DNA of 17,445 bases from Klebsiella pneumoniae (GCA_945869725.1 CAMBPO010000045.1:1-17445), one strand, 5' to 3'; positions 1 through 7,680 are shown, counted from the stretch's first letter. Program-made: numbers and translations. The notes: a model not told the origin generated them from the letters alone.

Positions 1-961
1 GTCCGAGCATGCCCCCGATATTGTCTTCCATATTGGTGGGGCGGCTGGTTGCCGGGGTAACGGCAGTAATCGCCGGATGACTCAGCACAAACTTGAGGAA
101 AAACTGCGCCCAAGTGTGAGCGTCAAATTCATGTGCATAGTCGGGAACCGGGCGGTCGCCGACCCGCGCCCACAGACGAGTGCGGCCGAAAGGAGCGTAG
201 TTAAGCACAGCGATACCGCGTTTCATGGCCAGTGGCAGGATGACTTCTTCAACTTCCCGGTTATCCACGGCGTAGTCAGTTCCAATAAAATCCAGAGGTT
301 CAGTGCGCATCACTTGAATCAGATTTTCGTACTGTTCCGGGAAGGTGGTAGTAATACCGAGGTATCGAATGCGGCCTTGTTCCTTGAGATCGCGCAGCAG
401 GCCCAGTTGTAGAGCTGGATCTCCCATGTTATGCACCTGAATCAGGTCAATCACCGGCTTGCCTATGCGCTGGAATGAGGCATCTAGCTGAGCTCGCGCT
501 GCTGCTGGATCTGCTGCCCCACCGCCACGGGGTGCCACATTGAGTTTGGTGGCCCAGAACAAAGTCTCTTGAATGCCCAGTTGCTGCGCGATGGCGCCCG
601 CCACTTCTTCGGAGGCCCCATAACCTGGCGCGGTGTCGAAGACTCTGCCGCCCAATTCCGCCATCTTCGACAGCACCGAGCTCAGCGCACTGATATCTTC
701 GCTGCGGGCTACAGCGGCAAAGGTAGCCGAGCTGCCCAGACCCACTGCGGGAATCAGTTGGCCGGTGGAAGGAATCGCGCGCGTGATCAATTGTGCTTCT
801 TGTGCCAGTGCCAAAAAGGACGGACTAAAACTTAATGCCGCACCGGCACCCAGAGCTGCGCCCATAAATTGCCGGCGATTCAGTGAAGCTGCTTGGTTGT
901 TTCTGTTCACGGACAGCACTGAAACCTGTGCGCCAGTGTCTGCGGCGTTCCTGTTGGTCAT
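1..961 (-). CDS. Tat-exported aldo/keto reductase (partial, runs off the left edge)
   Basis: The gene starts at ATG 961 and is still open at base 1, giving about 320 visible residues without the C-terminus. The N-terminus carries a twin-arginine signal: NRRQFMG at residues 28-34, then an Ala/Gly-rich hydrophobic stretch ending near ALA-Q (residues 51-54), so export to the periplasm is expected. The mature part is an aldo/keto reductase barrel with the full catalytic tetrad visible: Asp109 and Tyr114 in FDTAPGYG, Lys139 in WATKLN and His177 in IQVHNM. The family reduces aldehydes or ketones with NADPH; the substrate cannot be read from sequence, and a periplasmic NADPH enzyme needs cofactor loaded before Tat export. 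A GAGGG-type ribosome site lies upstream of 961. It is transcribed divergently from the sulfatase-family gene and a candidate Fur box sits between them. Confidence 0.88.
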   Translation of the reverse strand, partial: MTNRNAADTGAQVSVLSVNRNNQAASLNRRQFMGAALGAGAALSFSPSFLALAQEAQLITRAIPSTGQLIPAVGLGSSATFAAVARSEDISALSSVLSKMAELGGRVFDTAPGYGASEEVAGAIAQQLGIQETLFWATKLNVAPRGGGAADPAAARAQLDASFQRIGKPVIDLIQVHNMGDPALQLGLLRDLKEQGRIRYLGITTTFPEQYENLIQVMRTEPLDFIGTDYAVDNREVEEVILPLAMKRGIAVLNYAPFGRTRLWARVGDRPVPDYAHEFDAHTWAQFFLKFVLSHPAITAVTPATSRPTNMEDNIGGMLG

Positions 962-1005
962 AAAGATCTGCCCTCGTTGGGGTTGGTTTAACAACTAACA
1001 TTCAG

Positions 1006-1035
1006 AGTGTACTCACAGTAATCGTTATCTGACAA
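1006..1035 (-). promoter_or_regulatory. Candidate sigma-70 promoter for the aldo/keto reductase
   Basis: Reading the minus strand, TTGTCA (1030-1035) serves as a -35 box (5/6 to TTGACA) and TACACT (1006-1011) as a -10 box (4/6), separated by 18 bases. The start codon lies 45 bases downstream at 961. The -35 box lies inside the candidate Fur box. This is a motif-only call. Confidence 0.4.
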
Positions 1036-1055
1036 TCATTCTCATCCGTTATACT
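1029..1055 (+). promoter_or_regulatory. Candidate sigma-70 promoter for the sulfatase-family gene
   Basis: CTGACA (1029-1034) is a 5/6 match to the -35 consensus and TATACT (1050-1055) a 5/6 match to the -10 consensus. The 15-base spacer is shorter than ideal, which lowers confidence. The predicted transcript would have a leader of about 50 bases before ATG 1112. The -35 element overlaps the candidate Fur box. Confidence 0.4.
1030..1044. promoter_or_regulatory. Candidate Fur box between divergent genes
   Basis: The 15 bases TGACAATCATTCTCA match the 7-1-7 Fur recognition motif TGATAAT-N-ATTATCA at 12 of 14 informative positions, with one substitution in each half. It overlaps the -35 regions of the putative promoters on both strands, the right place for iron-dependent repression of both the aldo/keto reductase and the sulfatase-family gene. 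The sequence match is direct; binding by Fur is inferred. Confidence 0.5.
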
Positions 1056-1111
1056 CGCTGAATCGTATCGGGGTTAAACCCTGCCTAAACATCCTCGTAA
1101 AGAAGCCCCGC

Positions 1112-2764
1112 ATGTCAGCAATCATTCGTTTTTATCAGGACAGTTTACAAAACCGGTCTGTCAAGTTTGTATTAACTGTGCTGGCGGTCTGGTACCTGCT
1201 GACTATTTTTGTGGTTCCTAATCGCCTTGATTGGCTGCACTGGTGGTACATATTTTACTTTCCGCTGGAAGCGGTGGTGTTCCCCTTGCTGCTGCTGATT
1301 CGGGGACGGGCGGCTGGATGGATTCTGGTGCTGTCCACGCTGTTGATAGCCGCTGGTCTTATATTCCGGCTGGCAGACATGGCAGCGCATATGATTTTCG
1401 CGCGAGCATTTAATCCGGTGCTGGATGCTTACCTGTTGAGTGATGGTTTTCATCTGCTGGGGTCAAGTATTGGTTATCCCGCTACCGTGATGGTATCGAT
1501 TCTGATGCTGCTGACGGTTGGATTGGTGATCGCGGCGTGCTGGTTGTCGCTGATGCGAATCAGATTATTGTTATGGCGCTTCCCAACGCGTTGGACCGGT
1601 GGGGCGTTGCTGACAGCGCTGTTGATATGGAGCGCTATGGCGGCGTCTGGTTCAACCTTGACATCGCGTTACTTCCACGACCAACTGGTCTCACACACGT
1701 TTAATGCGGTTAATAGTCTTGTCGAGTTGCGTGCGTTCAGGGAGATCGTCAACGAGGATGTTTACACCCATGTTCCCGGTGAGCAGTTGTTTGGTGCGCT
1801 GCAGGGAAAAGATGTGCTGGTGGTTTTTCTGGAATCATACGGGCGCGTCCTGCTTGACAGCCCACGGTATGCCGACGCGATTCGTCCCGCACTGGAACGG
1901 GCAGGTAGCACTCTCAGCGCTCAGGGATATGCCTCGTCAAGCGCATTTCTGGCTTCTTCAACCATTGGCGGACTGAGCTGGCTTGCACATGGAACGGCGA
2001 TGTCTGGATTGTGGATAGACAGTCAGTTGAGGTATGACGCGCTGATGATGAGTCAACGTCCGACACTGATCCGCTTGTTTCAGCGCGCTGGCTGGCGCAC
2101 GGTCGGTGTCATGCCGGCCATTACACTGGCATGGCCGGAAGGCCAGTATTTTGGATACGATCAGATTTATGATGCCGCCGCGCTGGAGTATCAGGGATTG
2201 CCGTTTAATTACGTCACCATGCCGGATCAGTTTACGCTGGCGCGATTTCAGCAGCGCGAGCGTGATCCTGAAGCGCGCAGACCGGTGATGGCAGAAGTTG
2301 CGCTGATTTCGTCACACGCACCATGGACACCAATTCCCGAGGTGATTGACTGGGACAGCATCGTTGACGGCACCGAATTTAATGAGCAAGCCCAGCGTGG
2401 GCCTCGCACCGATCAGGTCTGGCAGGATATTGATTTGTTAAAGAGTCAGTATCGTGATTCAGTGGTGTATGTGCTGGACACACTAGTGTCTTACATCGAG
2501 AAATTTGGCGACAGCAATCTGGTTGTGCTGGTGATGGGCGACCACCAGCCCATGCCGCTAATCGCCGAAGGCGCCTCTGCACCGGATGTGATGGTGCACA
2601 TCATCAGTGCGGACCCCGCAGTGATGGAAGCCACTGCTGATTGGCAGTGGACTCCGGGAATGCTGCCGGCGCAGGATGCACCGGTATGGCGTATGGATAC
2701 CGTCCGTGATCGCTTTATCGAAACGTTTTCGCCGGGAATGCCAGCACATCCAGATGCCCGATAA
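1112..2764 (+). CDS. Membrane-anchored alkaline phosphatase/sulfatase-superfamily protein
   Basis: 550 residues, start ATG 1112 preceded by an AAAGAAG ribosome site. The N-terminal third is membrane embedded, with about five hydrophobic segments near residues 17-35, 42-64, 68-88, 122-148 and 161-180. A soluble periplasmic domain with sulfatase-superfamily signatures follows: VVFLESYGR (238-245, Glu241 as probable metal ligand), a Ser/Thr-rich SSTIGGLSWLAHGT stretch (282-295) that should hold the Thr or Ser nucleophile, SSHAPW, and MGDHQP (475-480, Asp477/His478 metal ligands). This plan resembles phosphoglycerol or phosphoethanolamine transferases and LtaS-like enzymes that move headgroups onto lipids or glycans at the outer face of the inner membrane; a true sulfatase is possible. 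Its last 50 bases overlap the convergent methyltransferase gene. It may serve the neighbouring cluster, but a possible Fur-regulated promoter sets it apart. Confidence 0.85.
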   Translation: MSAIIRFYQDSLQNRSVKFVLTVLAVWYLLTIFVVPNRLDWLHWWYIFYFPLEAVVFPLLLLIRGRAAGWILVLSTLLIAAGLIFRLADMAAHMIFARAFNPVLDAYLLSDGFHLLGSSIGYPATVMVSILMLLTVGLVIAACWLSLMRIRLLLWRFPTRWTGGALLTALLIWSAMAASGSTLTSRYFHDQLVSHTFNAVNSLVELRAFREIVNEDVYTHVPGEQLFGALQGKDVLVVFLESYGRVLLDSPRYADAIRPALERAGSTLSAQGYASSSAFLASSTIGGLSWLAHGTAMSGLWIDSQLRYDALMMSQRPTLIRLFQRAGWRTVGVMPAITLAWPEGQYFGYDQIYDAAALEYQGLPFNYVTMPDQFTLARFQQRERDPEARRPVMAEVALISSHAPWTPIPEVIDWDSIVDGTEFNEQAQRGPRTDQVWQDIDLLKSQYRDSVVYVLDTLVSYIEKFGDSNLVVLVMGDHQPMPLIAEGASAPDVMVHIISADPAVMEATADWQWTPGMLPAQDAPVWRMDTVRDRFIETFSPGMPAHPDAR

Positions 2765-3521
2765 TACAGCGTCCATTGACGCTGTTTGCCAGACGAAACG
2801 TTTCCCAGTCATCCAGCGCCTGCGGGTCCAGACCGTACCCTGCAGCGACAGCACCTTTGATGCCGCGGATGAGGTCTGCAACCAATGTATGCTGGTCCGG
2901 ACCAAGATCCCAGGCACTGTCGGCAATCTGTACGTCATATCCGGCACATTCGAGGGCTTGTTGCAGGTACGCAGAACTTTGTGGGCCCAATGCCGGGCCC
3001 AGGCCTTTGTCGCGGCGCTGATCTGCATTAAAAGCCTGCAGTACCTGCTGATCAAACGGATGAGGCGGCGTCCATTGGGTGCGCCCGTCGTAATTGAGCG
3101 CGGCGTAAAATGCAGTGGCCTGACGCGCCAGTTTTTCGACCAGGTGATCCACTAGGTCCGCAGAAGCTAGATCAAACAGCGCCGACGCAGACAGCAACGT
3201 TGCAGCACCAAGTGGCAGAGCATCAACGTCGAGCAGGTCAGCTTCATAATCCTCAATAATTTCTTGTTGTCCATGCCGCCTTAACGCTTCGTTGAGCAAT
3301 GCGGGGTCGTGATCAATCAGCCTCCACACACATTGTTGTGCTCCAAGAGAGGTCAACGCGCGAAGCGTTGATCCGGTCCCAGAGCCAAGATCAACAATCA
3401 ACGGTGATTGGTCAGCAACTATGTGCAGGTATTCAACGACCTGAGCGGCCAGTGCTTTGTCGCGCGCTGCCATATCAGCAGGTTCGCGCAGATCCAGCCA
3501 GTTAATTGAAAATCCACTCAT
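2715..3521 (-). CDS. Class I SAM-dependent methyltransferase (pyrimidine/lipid cluster)
   Basis: 268 residues from ATG 3521, chosen because this ATG is 2 bases beyond the stop codon of the upstream glycosyltransferase and has a GAGG ribosome site about 9 bases ahead; an in-frame upstream start would overlap that gene. Motif I is clear: LIVDLGSGTGSTLRAL (41-56), binding S-adenosylmethionine, followed by an acidic motif II (LIDHDPALL). The C-terminus ends with CIIGHLDVLAFP. The methyl acceptor is unknown. The gene is apparently co-transcribed and translationally coupled with the glycosyltransferase, which suggests that the two tailor the same molecule. The 3' end runs 50 bases into the sulfatase-family gene on the other strand; both reading frames look genuine there, so this is a true convergent overlap. 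Confidence 0.85.
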   Translation of the reverse strand: MSGFSINWLDLREPADMAARDKALAAQVVEYLHIVADQSPLIVDLGSGTGSTLRALTSLGAQQCVWRLIDHDPALLNEALRRHGQQEIIEDYEADLLDVDALPLGAATLLSASALFDLASADLVDHLVEKLARQATAFYAALNYDGRTQWTPPHPFDQQVLQAFNADQRRDKGLGPALGPQSSAYLQQALECAGYDVQIADSAWDLGPDQHTLVADLIRGIKGAVAAGYGLDPQALDDWETFRLANSVNGRCIIGHLDVLAFPAKTFR

Positions 3522-3523
3522 AC

Positions 3524-4576
3524 TCAGGGCCTCGATGACAGTGTCATCAGCAGTTTGTTCATGATTTTGGCAGTGTCCTGCCAAGCCGGCAGCGCGGCGG
3601 CGGCGGTCTGCGCACCCAGCCGCAATTGTTGGTATCGGTGTTTATCGTTGAGTAACTGTTGAAGCGCGAACGCCAGCGCCGTTGCATCATCGGCGTTAAC
3701 AAGCACGCCTGCAGACTCGGGAACCACATCGGGCACCGCGCCGGTGCGGGCAGCTACGATGGGCAGGCCAAACGAAAGCGCTTCAGCAAACACCATGCCG
3801 TAGCCTTCAAAACGCGACGGCAACACAAACAGGTCTGCATTGGTGTACTCTGGTGTCAGATCCGTCACGCTGCCAATAAAGCTGATACGCTCACCAAGGC
3901 CAAGTGCGTCAGTGATCTTATGCAGGTGTGCGGCCCAGGCAGGGTCAAACTGCTGGCCTCCGACAAAACGCGCAGTCCAGGGCAGATTGGTGATGCGCGA
4001 CAGTGCGTCAATCAGCACGTCATGAGCTTTGCGTTGAGTGAGCGTTGCCACCGTCAACAGCACCGGTGGATCGCCCTCGCAGGCTGCAAAACTTTGTTGC
4101 TGCGTGCCTGGCAGGGCAACCGTCAGCTTGGCTGGCGGGATGTTATACGCTTTGATAAGCAGATCGGCAGTTGCCTGACTGGTCACTACAATAGCGTTTG
4201 ACAGATCAAGCGATTTTTTTTCCGAGCTTAAGAGTGCAGCCTTTTGTGCGGTAGACAACCCTGTCTCAAACGCCAGAGGATGATGGCACAGGGCAATTAT
4301 CCTCAGCCTCTGGTGTTCCGTCTGTGCAATCGTATCCATGGTCCCCCACGCAAGACCATCTGCCAACACAACTGCGCCATCGGGAATTGCGGCCATCATG
4401 GCGGCAGCTTCAGCCATGGCGACACTGTCGGGCACCGGGAAGCTGTTTGAAAGTTCCACATGATGGACACGAATACCCATGCCTATCAGGCCGGCGATTA
4501 ACTGTCGGTCATATTCATAACCACCGGTCATCGTGCTCAGCTTTCCAGGGATAACAAAATACAGATCTGTGTTCAA
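3524..4576 (-). CDS. Glycosyltransferase family 4 (GT-B fold)
   Basis: 350 residues if started at TTG 4576, which places the family-typical N-terminal LYFVIPG...TGGYEYDR at residues 5-23 and has GGGGA just upstream. The same frame is open to another TTG at 4633, adding 19 residues without family-like character. The C-terminal half has the donor-binding GT4 motif EGYGMVFAE (257-265; E-x7-E) followed by ALSFGLPIVAARTGAVPDVV, and the preceding VLLTVATLTQRKAHDVLI and FVGG are typical of retaining GT-B enzymes using nucleotide sugars. Sugar donor and acceptor are unknown. No membrane segment is visible, so it should act in the cytoplasm. It is the first gene of a two-gene minus-strand operon with the methyltransferase and is divergent from the GTP cyclohydrolase II gene, with a 200-base gap probably holding promoters for both. 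Confidence 0.87.
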   Translation of the reverse strand: MNTDLYFVIPGKLSTMTGGYEYDRQLIAGLIGMGIRVHHVELSNSFPVPDSVAMAEAAAMMAAIPDGAVVLADGLAWGTMDTIAQTEHQRLRIIALCHHPLAFETGLSTAQKAALLSSEKKSLDLSNAIVVTSQATADLLIKAYNIPPAKLTVALPGTQQQSFAACEGDPPVLLTVATLTQRKAHDVLIDALSRITNLPWTARFVGGQQFDPAWAAHLHKITDALGLGERISFIGSVTDLTPEYTNADLFVLPSRFEGYGMVFAEALSFGLPIVAARTGAVPDVVPESAGVLVNADDATALAFALQQLLNDKHRYQQLRLGAQTAAAALPAWQDTAKIMNKLLMTLSSRP

Positions 4577-4776
4577 ACGCGTCCCCGGGGCAAAATCAGC
4601 AGCATAAGTTCCAAACGCCGATATGACAATCAATCAAATGCCGTTGGCTGGAAAACCAGTTCAAGAGGTCTGAGCGTATAAGGCCTAAAGCTGAATTTAT
4701 GCTTTGTAACCTATCAGGACCACTACTGGAGGCGGTAGCTTGCCTTAAAAAAGGCCGCACCGTAACATGCCGGATT

Positions 4777-5484
4777 ATGTCAATAATCAGCGCTTTAAAG
4801 AATTCGTCAGTTACGCCATCGGTCACCCGTATGACCTCCGGACGTATCCCTACTGAGCACGGCGACTTTCAATTAGTCTACTTCACTAATTCCCTGGACA
4901 ACAAAGAACACCTCGCGTTCTGCATGGGTGATGTCAGCCATTGCGAAGATGTGCTGATTCGTGTGCATTCTGAGTGCTTCACCGGCGATGTGATGGGTTC
5001 ACGCCGCTGTGATTGCGGGGAACAGCTGCAGCGTTCCATGGCCATGGTTGCCAGTGAAGGGCGCGGAGTGATTGTGTATCTGCGACAGGAAGGCCGGGGC
5101 ATTGGCCTCATGGCAAAGCTTGACGCCTATAATCTGCAGGATCAGGGTTACGACACGGTAGATGCCAACCTGATGCTCGGACACAAGGCAGATGCCCGTG
5201 AATACTCTCTGGCGGCCTGTATACTCGATGACCTGCAGATCAGGTCTGTGCGGGTAATGACGAATAATCCTCTTAAAATCAGCGCATTGCAGGCGGAAGG
5301 TGTGAAAGTAAATTCACGTGTTTCTCTGGAGGTGCCCGTAAACGCTGATAACGAAGTGTATCTATCAACTAAAGCAAGACGCATGGATCACCTGCTGCCT
5401 ATGCAGTCTTTCAGGCCGGCAGTGCTGACACCGGTACCGGCAGTTTTTGTCAGGGATGTGCATGACACCCAATCAGCAAATTGA
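4777..5484 (+). CDS. GTP cyclohydrolase II (stand-alone RibA-type)
   Basis: Converts GTP to 2,5-diamino-6-ribosylamino-4(3H)-pyrimidinone 5'-phosphate with loss of formate and pyrophosphate. Numbered from ATG 4777 (235 aa), the zinc cysteines are Cys67, Cys78 and Cys80 in HSECFTGD and RRCDCG. Catalytic residues known from E. coli RibA are present: Tyr118 (DAYNLQ), Asp139 and Arg141 (ADAREY), as is the substrate loop RQEGRGIGL (103-111). The start is uncertain: ATG 4699 and ATG 4831 are in frame and none has a strong ribosome site; 4777 gives a length close to known enzymes. There is no RibB domain. It is the first gene of a four-gene plus-strand operon and overlaps the reductase gene by 23 bases. 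The context points to a committed secondary pathway rather than housekeeping riboflavin synthesis, though a riboflavin role cannot be excluded. Confidence 0.92.
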   Translation: MSIISALKNSSVTPSVTRMTSGRIPTEHGDFQLVYFTNSLDNKEHLAFCMGDVSHCEDVLIRVHSECFTGDVMGSRRCDCGEQLQRSMAMVASEGRGVIVYLRQEGRGIGLMAKLDAYNLQDQGYDTVDANLMLGHKADAREYSLAACILDDLQIRSVRVMTNNPLKISALQAEGVKVNSRVSLEVPVNADNEVYLSTKARRMDHLLPMQSFRPAVLTPVPAVFVRDVHDTQSAN

Positions 5485-6169
5485 GCAATGGTTAGGCGGG
5501 CGCTTGTCGCAGTTCGCCCAGACTGACCGGCCGTTTGTAACCCTGAGTTATGCTCAAAGCTGGGACGGCAGCATCACTTTACATTCGGGCGCGTCTATGG
5601 CCCTGAGTGGTGAGCAGTCCGCAGTGCTGACCCATCAATTACGCAGCCGTCACGATGGTATCCTGGTTGGCATTGGTACCGTGATTTCTGATGATCCTCG
5701 ACTGAATGTACGACTGTGTGAGGGGCGCGATCCGCAACCCATTGTGTTGGACGCGAAACTGCGCATGCCTGCTCACGCAAAGCTATGTCATCTGCCGGCA
5801 ATGCGCTGTTGGGTTATCACCAGTTCCGATGCAAAGCTACCTGATACGATGCAACTGGACGTGATTCGTCTTGCTGGCGACAGTCAAGGACGCGTGTGCC
5901 TGCTTGAGGCATTAATTGCACTTAAAAAACGCGGCATTCACAGTTTGATGGTCGAAGGTGGCGCCGGTGTCATCAGCGCCTTTCTCAGGCACAAACTGGT
6001 TGATGCCATCGTGCTGACCGTTGCACCGCGTCTGGTGGGTGGGTATAAGGCCGTGGCAGATCTGGGATATGCAACACTGATTGAGCTACCAGAAATTTCA
6101 CCCATGTTCACCGAAACACTCGGCAAGGATCTGATTATGTGGGGCGACGTGCGGTATCCATCATCATGA
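5462..6169 (+). CDS. RibD C-terminal-type pyrimidine reductase (no deaminase domain)
   Basis: 235 residues from ATG 5462, chosen over ATG 5456 because AGGG lies 7 bases before it. The protein is a stand-alone dihydrofolate-reductase-fold RibD reductase: SWDGSITLHSG (33-43), LVGIGTVISDDPRLNVR (68-84) and VEGGAGV (164-170) are the family's NADPH- and substrate-binding motifs. The classical N-terminal cytidine-deaminase-like domain of bacterial RibD is absent, as in fungal Rib7 and archaeal ArfC, which reduce the ring-opened GTP product directly. Placed immediately after GTP cyclohydrolase II, it is expected to reduce the ribosyl side chain of that product, or a derivative, to a ribityl form. 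It overlaps the upstream gene by 23 bases and the downstream dehydrogenase by ATGA, so the three are translationally coupled. Confidence 0.88.
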   Translation: MTPNQQIEQWLGGRLSQFAQTDRPFVTLSYAQSWDGSITLHSGASMALSGEQSAVLTHQLRSRHDGILVGIGTVISDDPRLNVRLCEGRDPQPIVLDAKLRMPAHAKLCHLPAMRCWVITSSDAKLPDTMQLDVIRLAGDSQGRVCLLEALIALKKRGIHSLMVEGGAGVISAFLRHKLVDAIVLTVAPRLVGGYKAVADLGYATLIELPEISPMFTETLGKDLIMWGDVRYPSS

Positions 6170-7227
6170 CTCGTTCCGATAAGACGACCCTGCAATCTCT
6201 CGATACGGCTGTCACCACTGCCGAACAGTTATGGTTCACCGAGCCTCGCTGTGTTGAACTGCGCCATGCGTCGCTCGAGAATCCGGGGCCTGCACAACTA
6301 CTGATACAGACCCGTTGCTCAGCCATCAGCGCCGGCACGGAAATGCTTGTTTACCGAGGACAGATGCCGGAGCAGATGGCCTTAGATGCGAGTTTTGAGT
6401 CCATGCAATCTACGCTGGGGTATCCCTTGCAATATGGGTACGCCTGTGTGGGGAAGGTCATAGCGACCGGGTCCGAAGTGGAGCCTGCATGGCTGGGAAA
6501 ACGCGTTTTTTCATTTCAGCCGCATGTAAGTCATTACCTGACAAATGCTGATCAACTTATTGTTGTTCCAGATGATATTGATGACATGGCGGCGGTTTTT
6601 TTAGCCAACATGGAAACCGCTGTCAACCTGGCTCACGATGGCGCGCCTGTTATCGGTGAGCAGGTAGTGGTGGTTGGTCAAGGCATTGTGGGGCTGTTGT
6701 TGGCGGGTATTCTGGCGCAGTTTCCCCTCAAAAATCTGCTGACACTGGATGGTTTCAGCCAACGCCGAGCGTTCTCGCTTGCGGTAGGTGCTAATGGCAG
6801 TTTTGATCCGCTGACGCAATCTGATCTTGCCAAGCAGTGCCTTGGGCAGCAAGACGGCGCCGACCTGATTTATGAAGTCAGCGGTGTTCCGCAGGCCTTG
6901 AACCTGGCGGTTGACCTCAGTGGCTTCGAAAGCCGGATAGTGATTGGCAGCTGGTATGGCAACAAGTCTGCGGTGATTGCGCTGGGCGGAAATGCACATC
7001 GCAATCGATTACAAATTACCACCAGTCAGGTCAGCACGCTGGCATCTTCGCTGCGTGGGCGGTGGGATAAACCCCGTCGCTTTGATACCGCATGGGATAT
7101 GATCCGGCGATTGCATCCAGAAAAGCTGATCAGCCATCAACATCCATTAACGGATGCTGCCGCGCTCTATCACTTGCTGGACACCAACCCCGGTGATGTT
7201 TTACAGGCAGTGTTTTTGTATCAATAA
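6166..7227 (+). CDS. MDR-family dehydrogenase, BchC-like, lacking the zinc site
   Basis: 353 residues from ATG 6166, which overlaps the reductase stop as ATGA; a GTG at 6139 in the same frame is less likely. It is a medium-chain dehydrogenase/reductase: N-terminal GroES-like domain, then a Rossmann fold with GQGIVG (171-176) and an acidic Asp at the end of the next strand (LLTLD), suggesting NAD(H). The region CSAISAGTEMLVYRG (51-65) and GYPLQYGYACVGKV (85-98) resembles the bacteriochlorophyllide dehydrogenase BchC branch. The usual catalytic zinc ligands of alcohol dehydrogenases are missing: GHE is replaced by GYA at 91-93 and the N-terminal Cys position by Ser. It may still oxidise or reduce a side-chain hydroxyl or carbonyl without zinc. 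Substrate unknown; its partners suggest a pyrimidine or pteridine intermediate. Confidence 0.87.
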   Translation: MTRSDKTTLQSLDTAVTTAEQLWFTEPRCVELRHASLENPGPAQLLIQTRCSAISAGTEMLVYRGQMPEQMALDASFESMQSTLGYPLQYGYACVGKVIATGSEVEPAWLGKRVFSFQPHVSHYLTNADQLIVVPDDIDDMAAVFLANMETAVNLAHDGAPVIGEQVVVVGQGIVGLLLAGILAQFPLKNLLTLDGFSQRRAFSLAVGANGSFDPLTQSDLAKQCLGQQDGADLIYEVSGVPQALNLAVDLSGFESRIVIGSWYGNKSAVIALGGNAHRNRLQITTSQVSTLASSLRGRWDKPRRFDTAWDMIRRLHPEKLISHQHPLTDAAALYHLLDTNPGDVLQAVFLYQ

Positions 7228-7302
7228 ACCGGTTGCACGGCCGAACGTCAGCCGCCATCATGCTGGGCAAATTTTTTCAGGATTTCAACCAAGGATATTG
7301 TT

Positions 7303-7680
7303 ATGTACAGCGTTGCCGTTACCAAAGATTTTATTGCCAGACATTTTCTGATCGGTGGAGACTGGGGCAGTGAAAATTTTCCACATGCACACCAGTATGT
7401 GGCTGAAATCTGTATCGAGGCAGCAGAGCTTGATAAACACGGCTACCTGGTTGATATCGTTGATATTGAGTCGGCGCTGACAGCGATTGTGAATGACTTT
7501 CGCGACAGTCTGTTGAATGACAAACCAGAGTTCGCAGGCTTGAATCCCAGTATCGAGCATTTCAGCCGCATCATCTGCGAGCGCATGCTGGCCACTATTC
7601 ATCCCCCGGGACACGGCGTGTTGCAGGTTAAGCTGTGGGAAAATGCAAGCTGTTGGGCAGCCTACCGCAAGGCGTTTTAA
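7303..7680 (+). CDS. Divergent 6-pyruvoyl-tetrahydropterin synthase/QueD-family protein
   Basis: 125 residues from ATG 7303, with AAGGA eight bases ahead. The T-fold family signature is present: zinc histidines His14 (ARHF), His28 and His30 (PHAHQY), and the C-terminal anchor Glu113 in LWENAS, which in the family grips the 2-amino-4-oxopyrimidine ring. The usual catalytic Cys four residues before HGH is Glu24 here (ExxxHAH), as in PTPS-III enzymes. The catalytic Asp-His pair (LDHHYLND in QueD) reads FRDSLLND (66-73), so both residues are changed. The protein therefore probably binds a guanine-derived ring and zinc but does not run standard QueD or PTPS chemistry. It is the last gene of the plus-strand operon, 75 bases after the dehydrogenase; its stop overlaps the stop of the convergent flippase-like gene. 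Confidence 0.85.
   Translation: MYSVAVTKDFIARHFLIGGDWGSENFPHAHQYVAEICIEAAELDKHGYLVDIVDIESALTAIVNDFRDSLLNDKPEFAGLNPSIEHFSRIICERMLATIHPPGHGVLQVKLWENASCWAAYRKAF

Noticed and set aside
77..998. Several plus-strand open frames opposite the aldo/keto reductase
   Set aside because: They have no recognisable domains and lie antisense to a protein with a full catalytic tetrad and Tat signal; they are frame shadows.
4577..4776. Possible FMN riboswitch ahead of the GTP cyclohydrolase II gene
   Set aside because: The conserved RFN-element segments are not visible; only small local hairpins such as CTGG-AAAA-CCAG and GCCTT-AAAA-AAGGC are seen. No promoter in this gap was convincing either.
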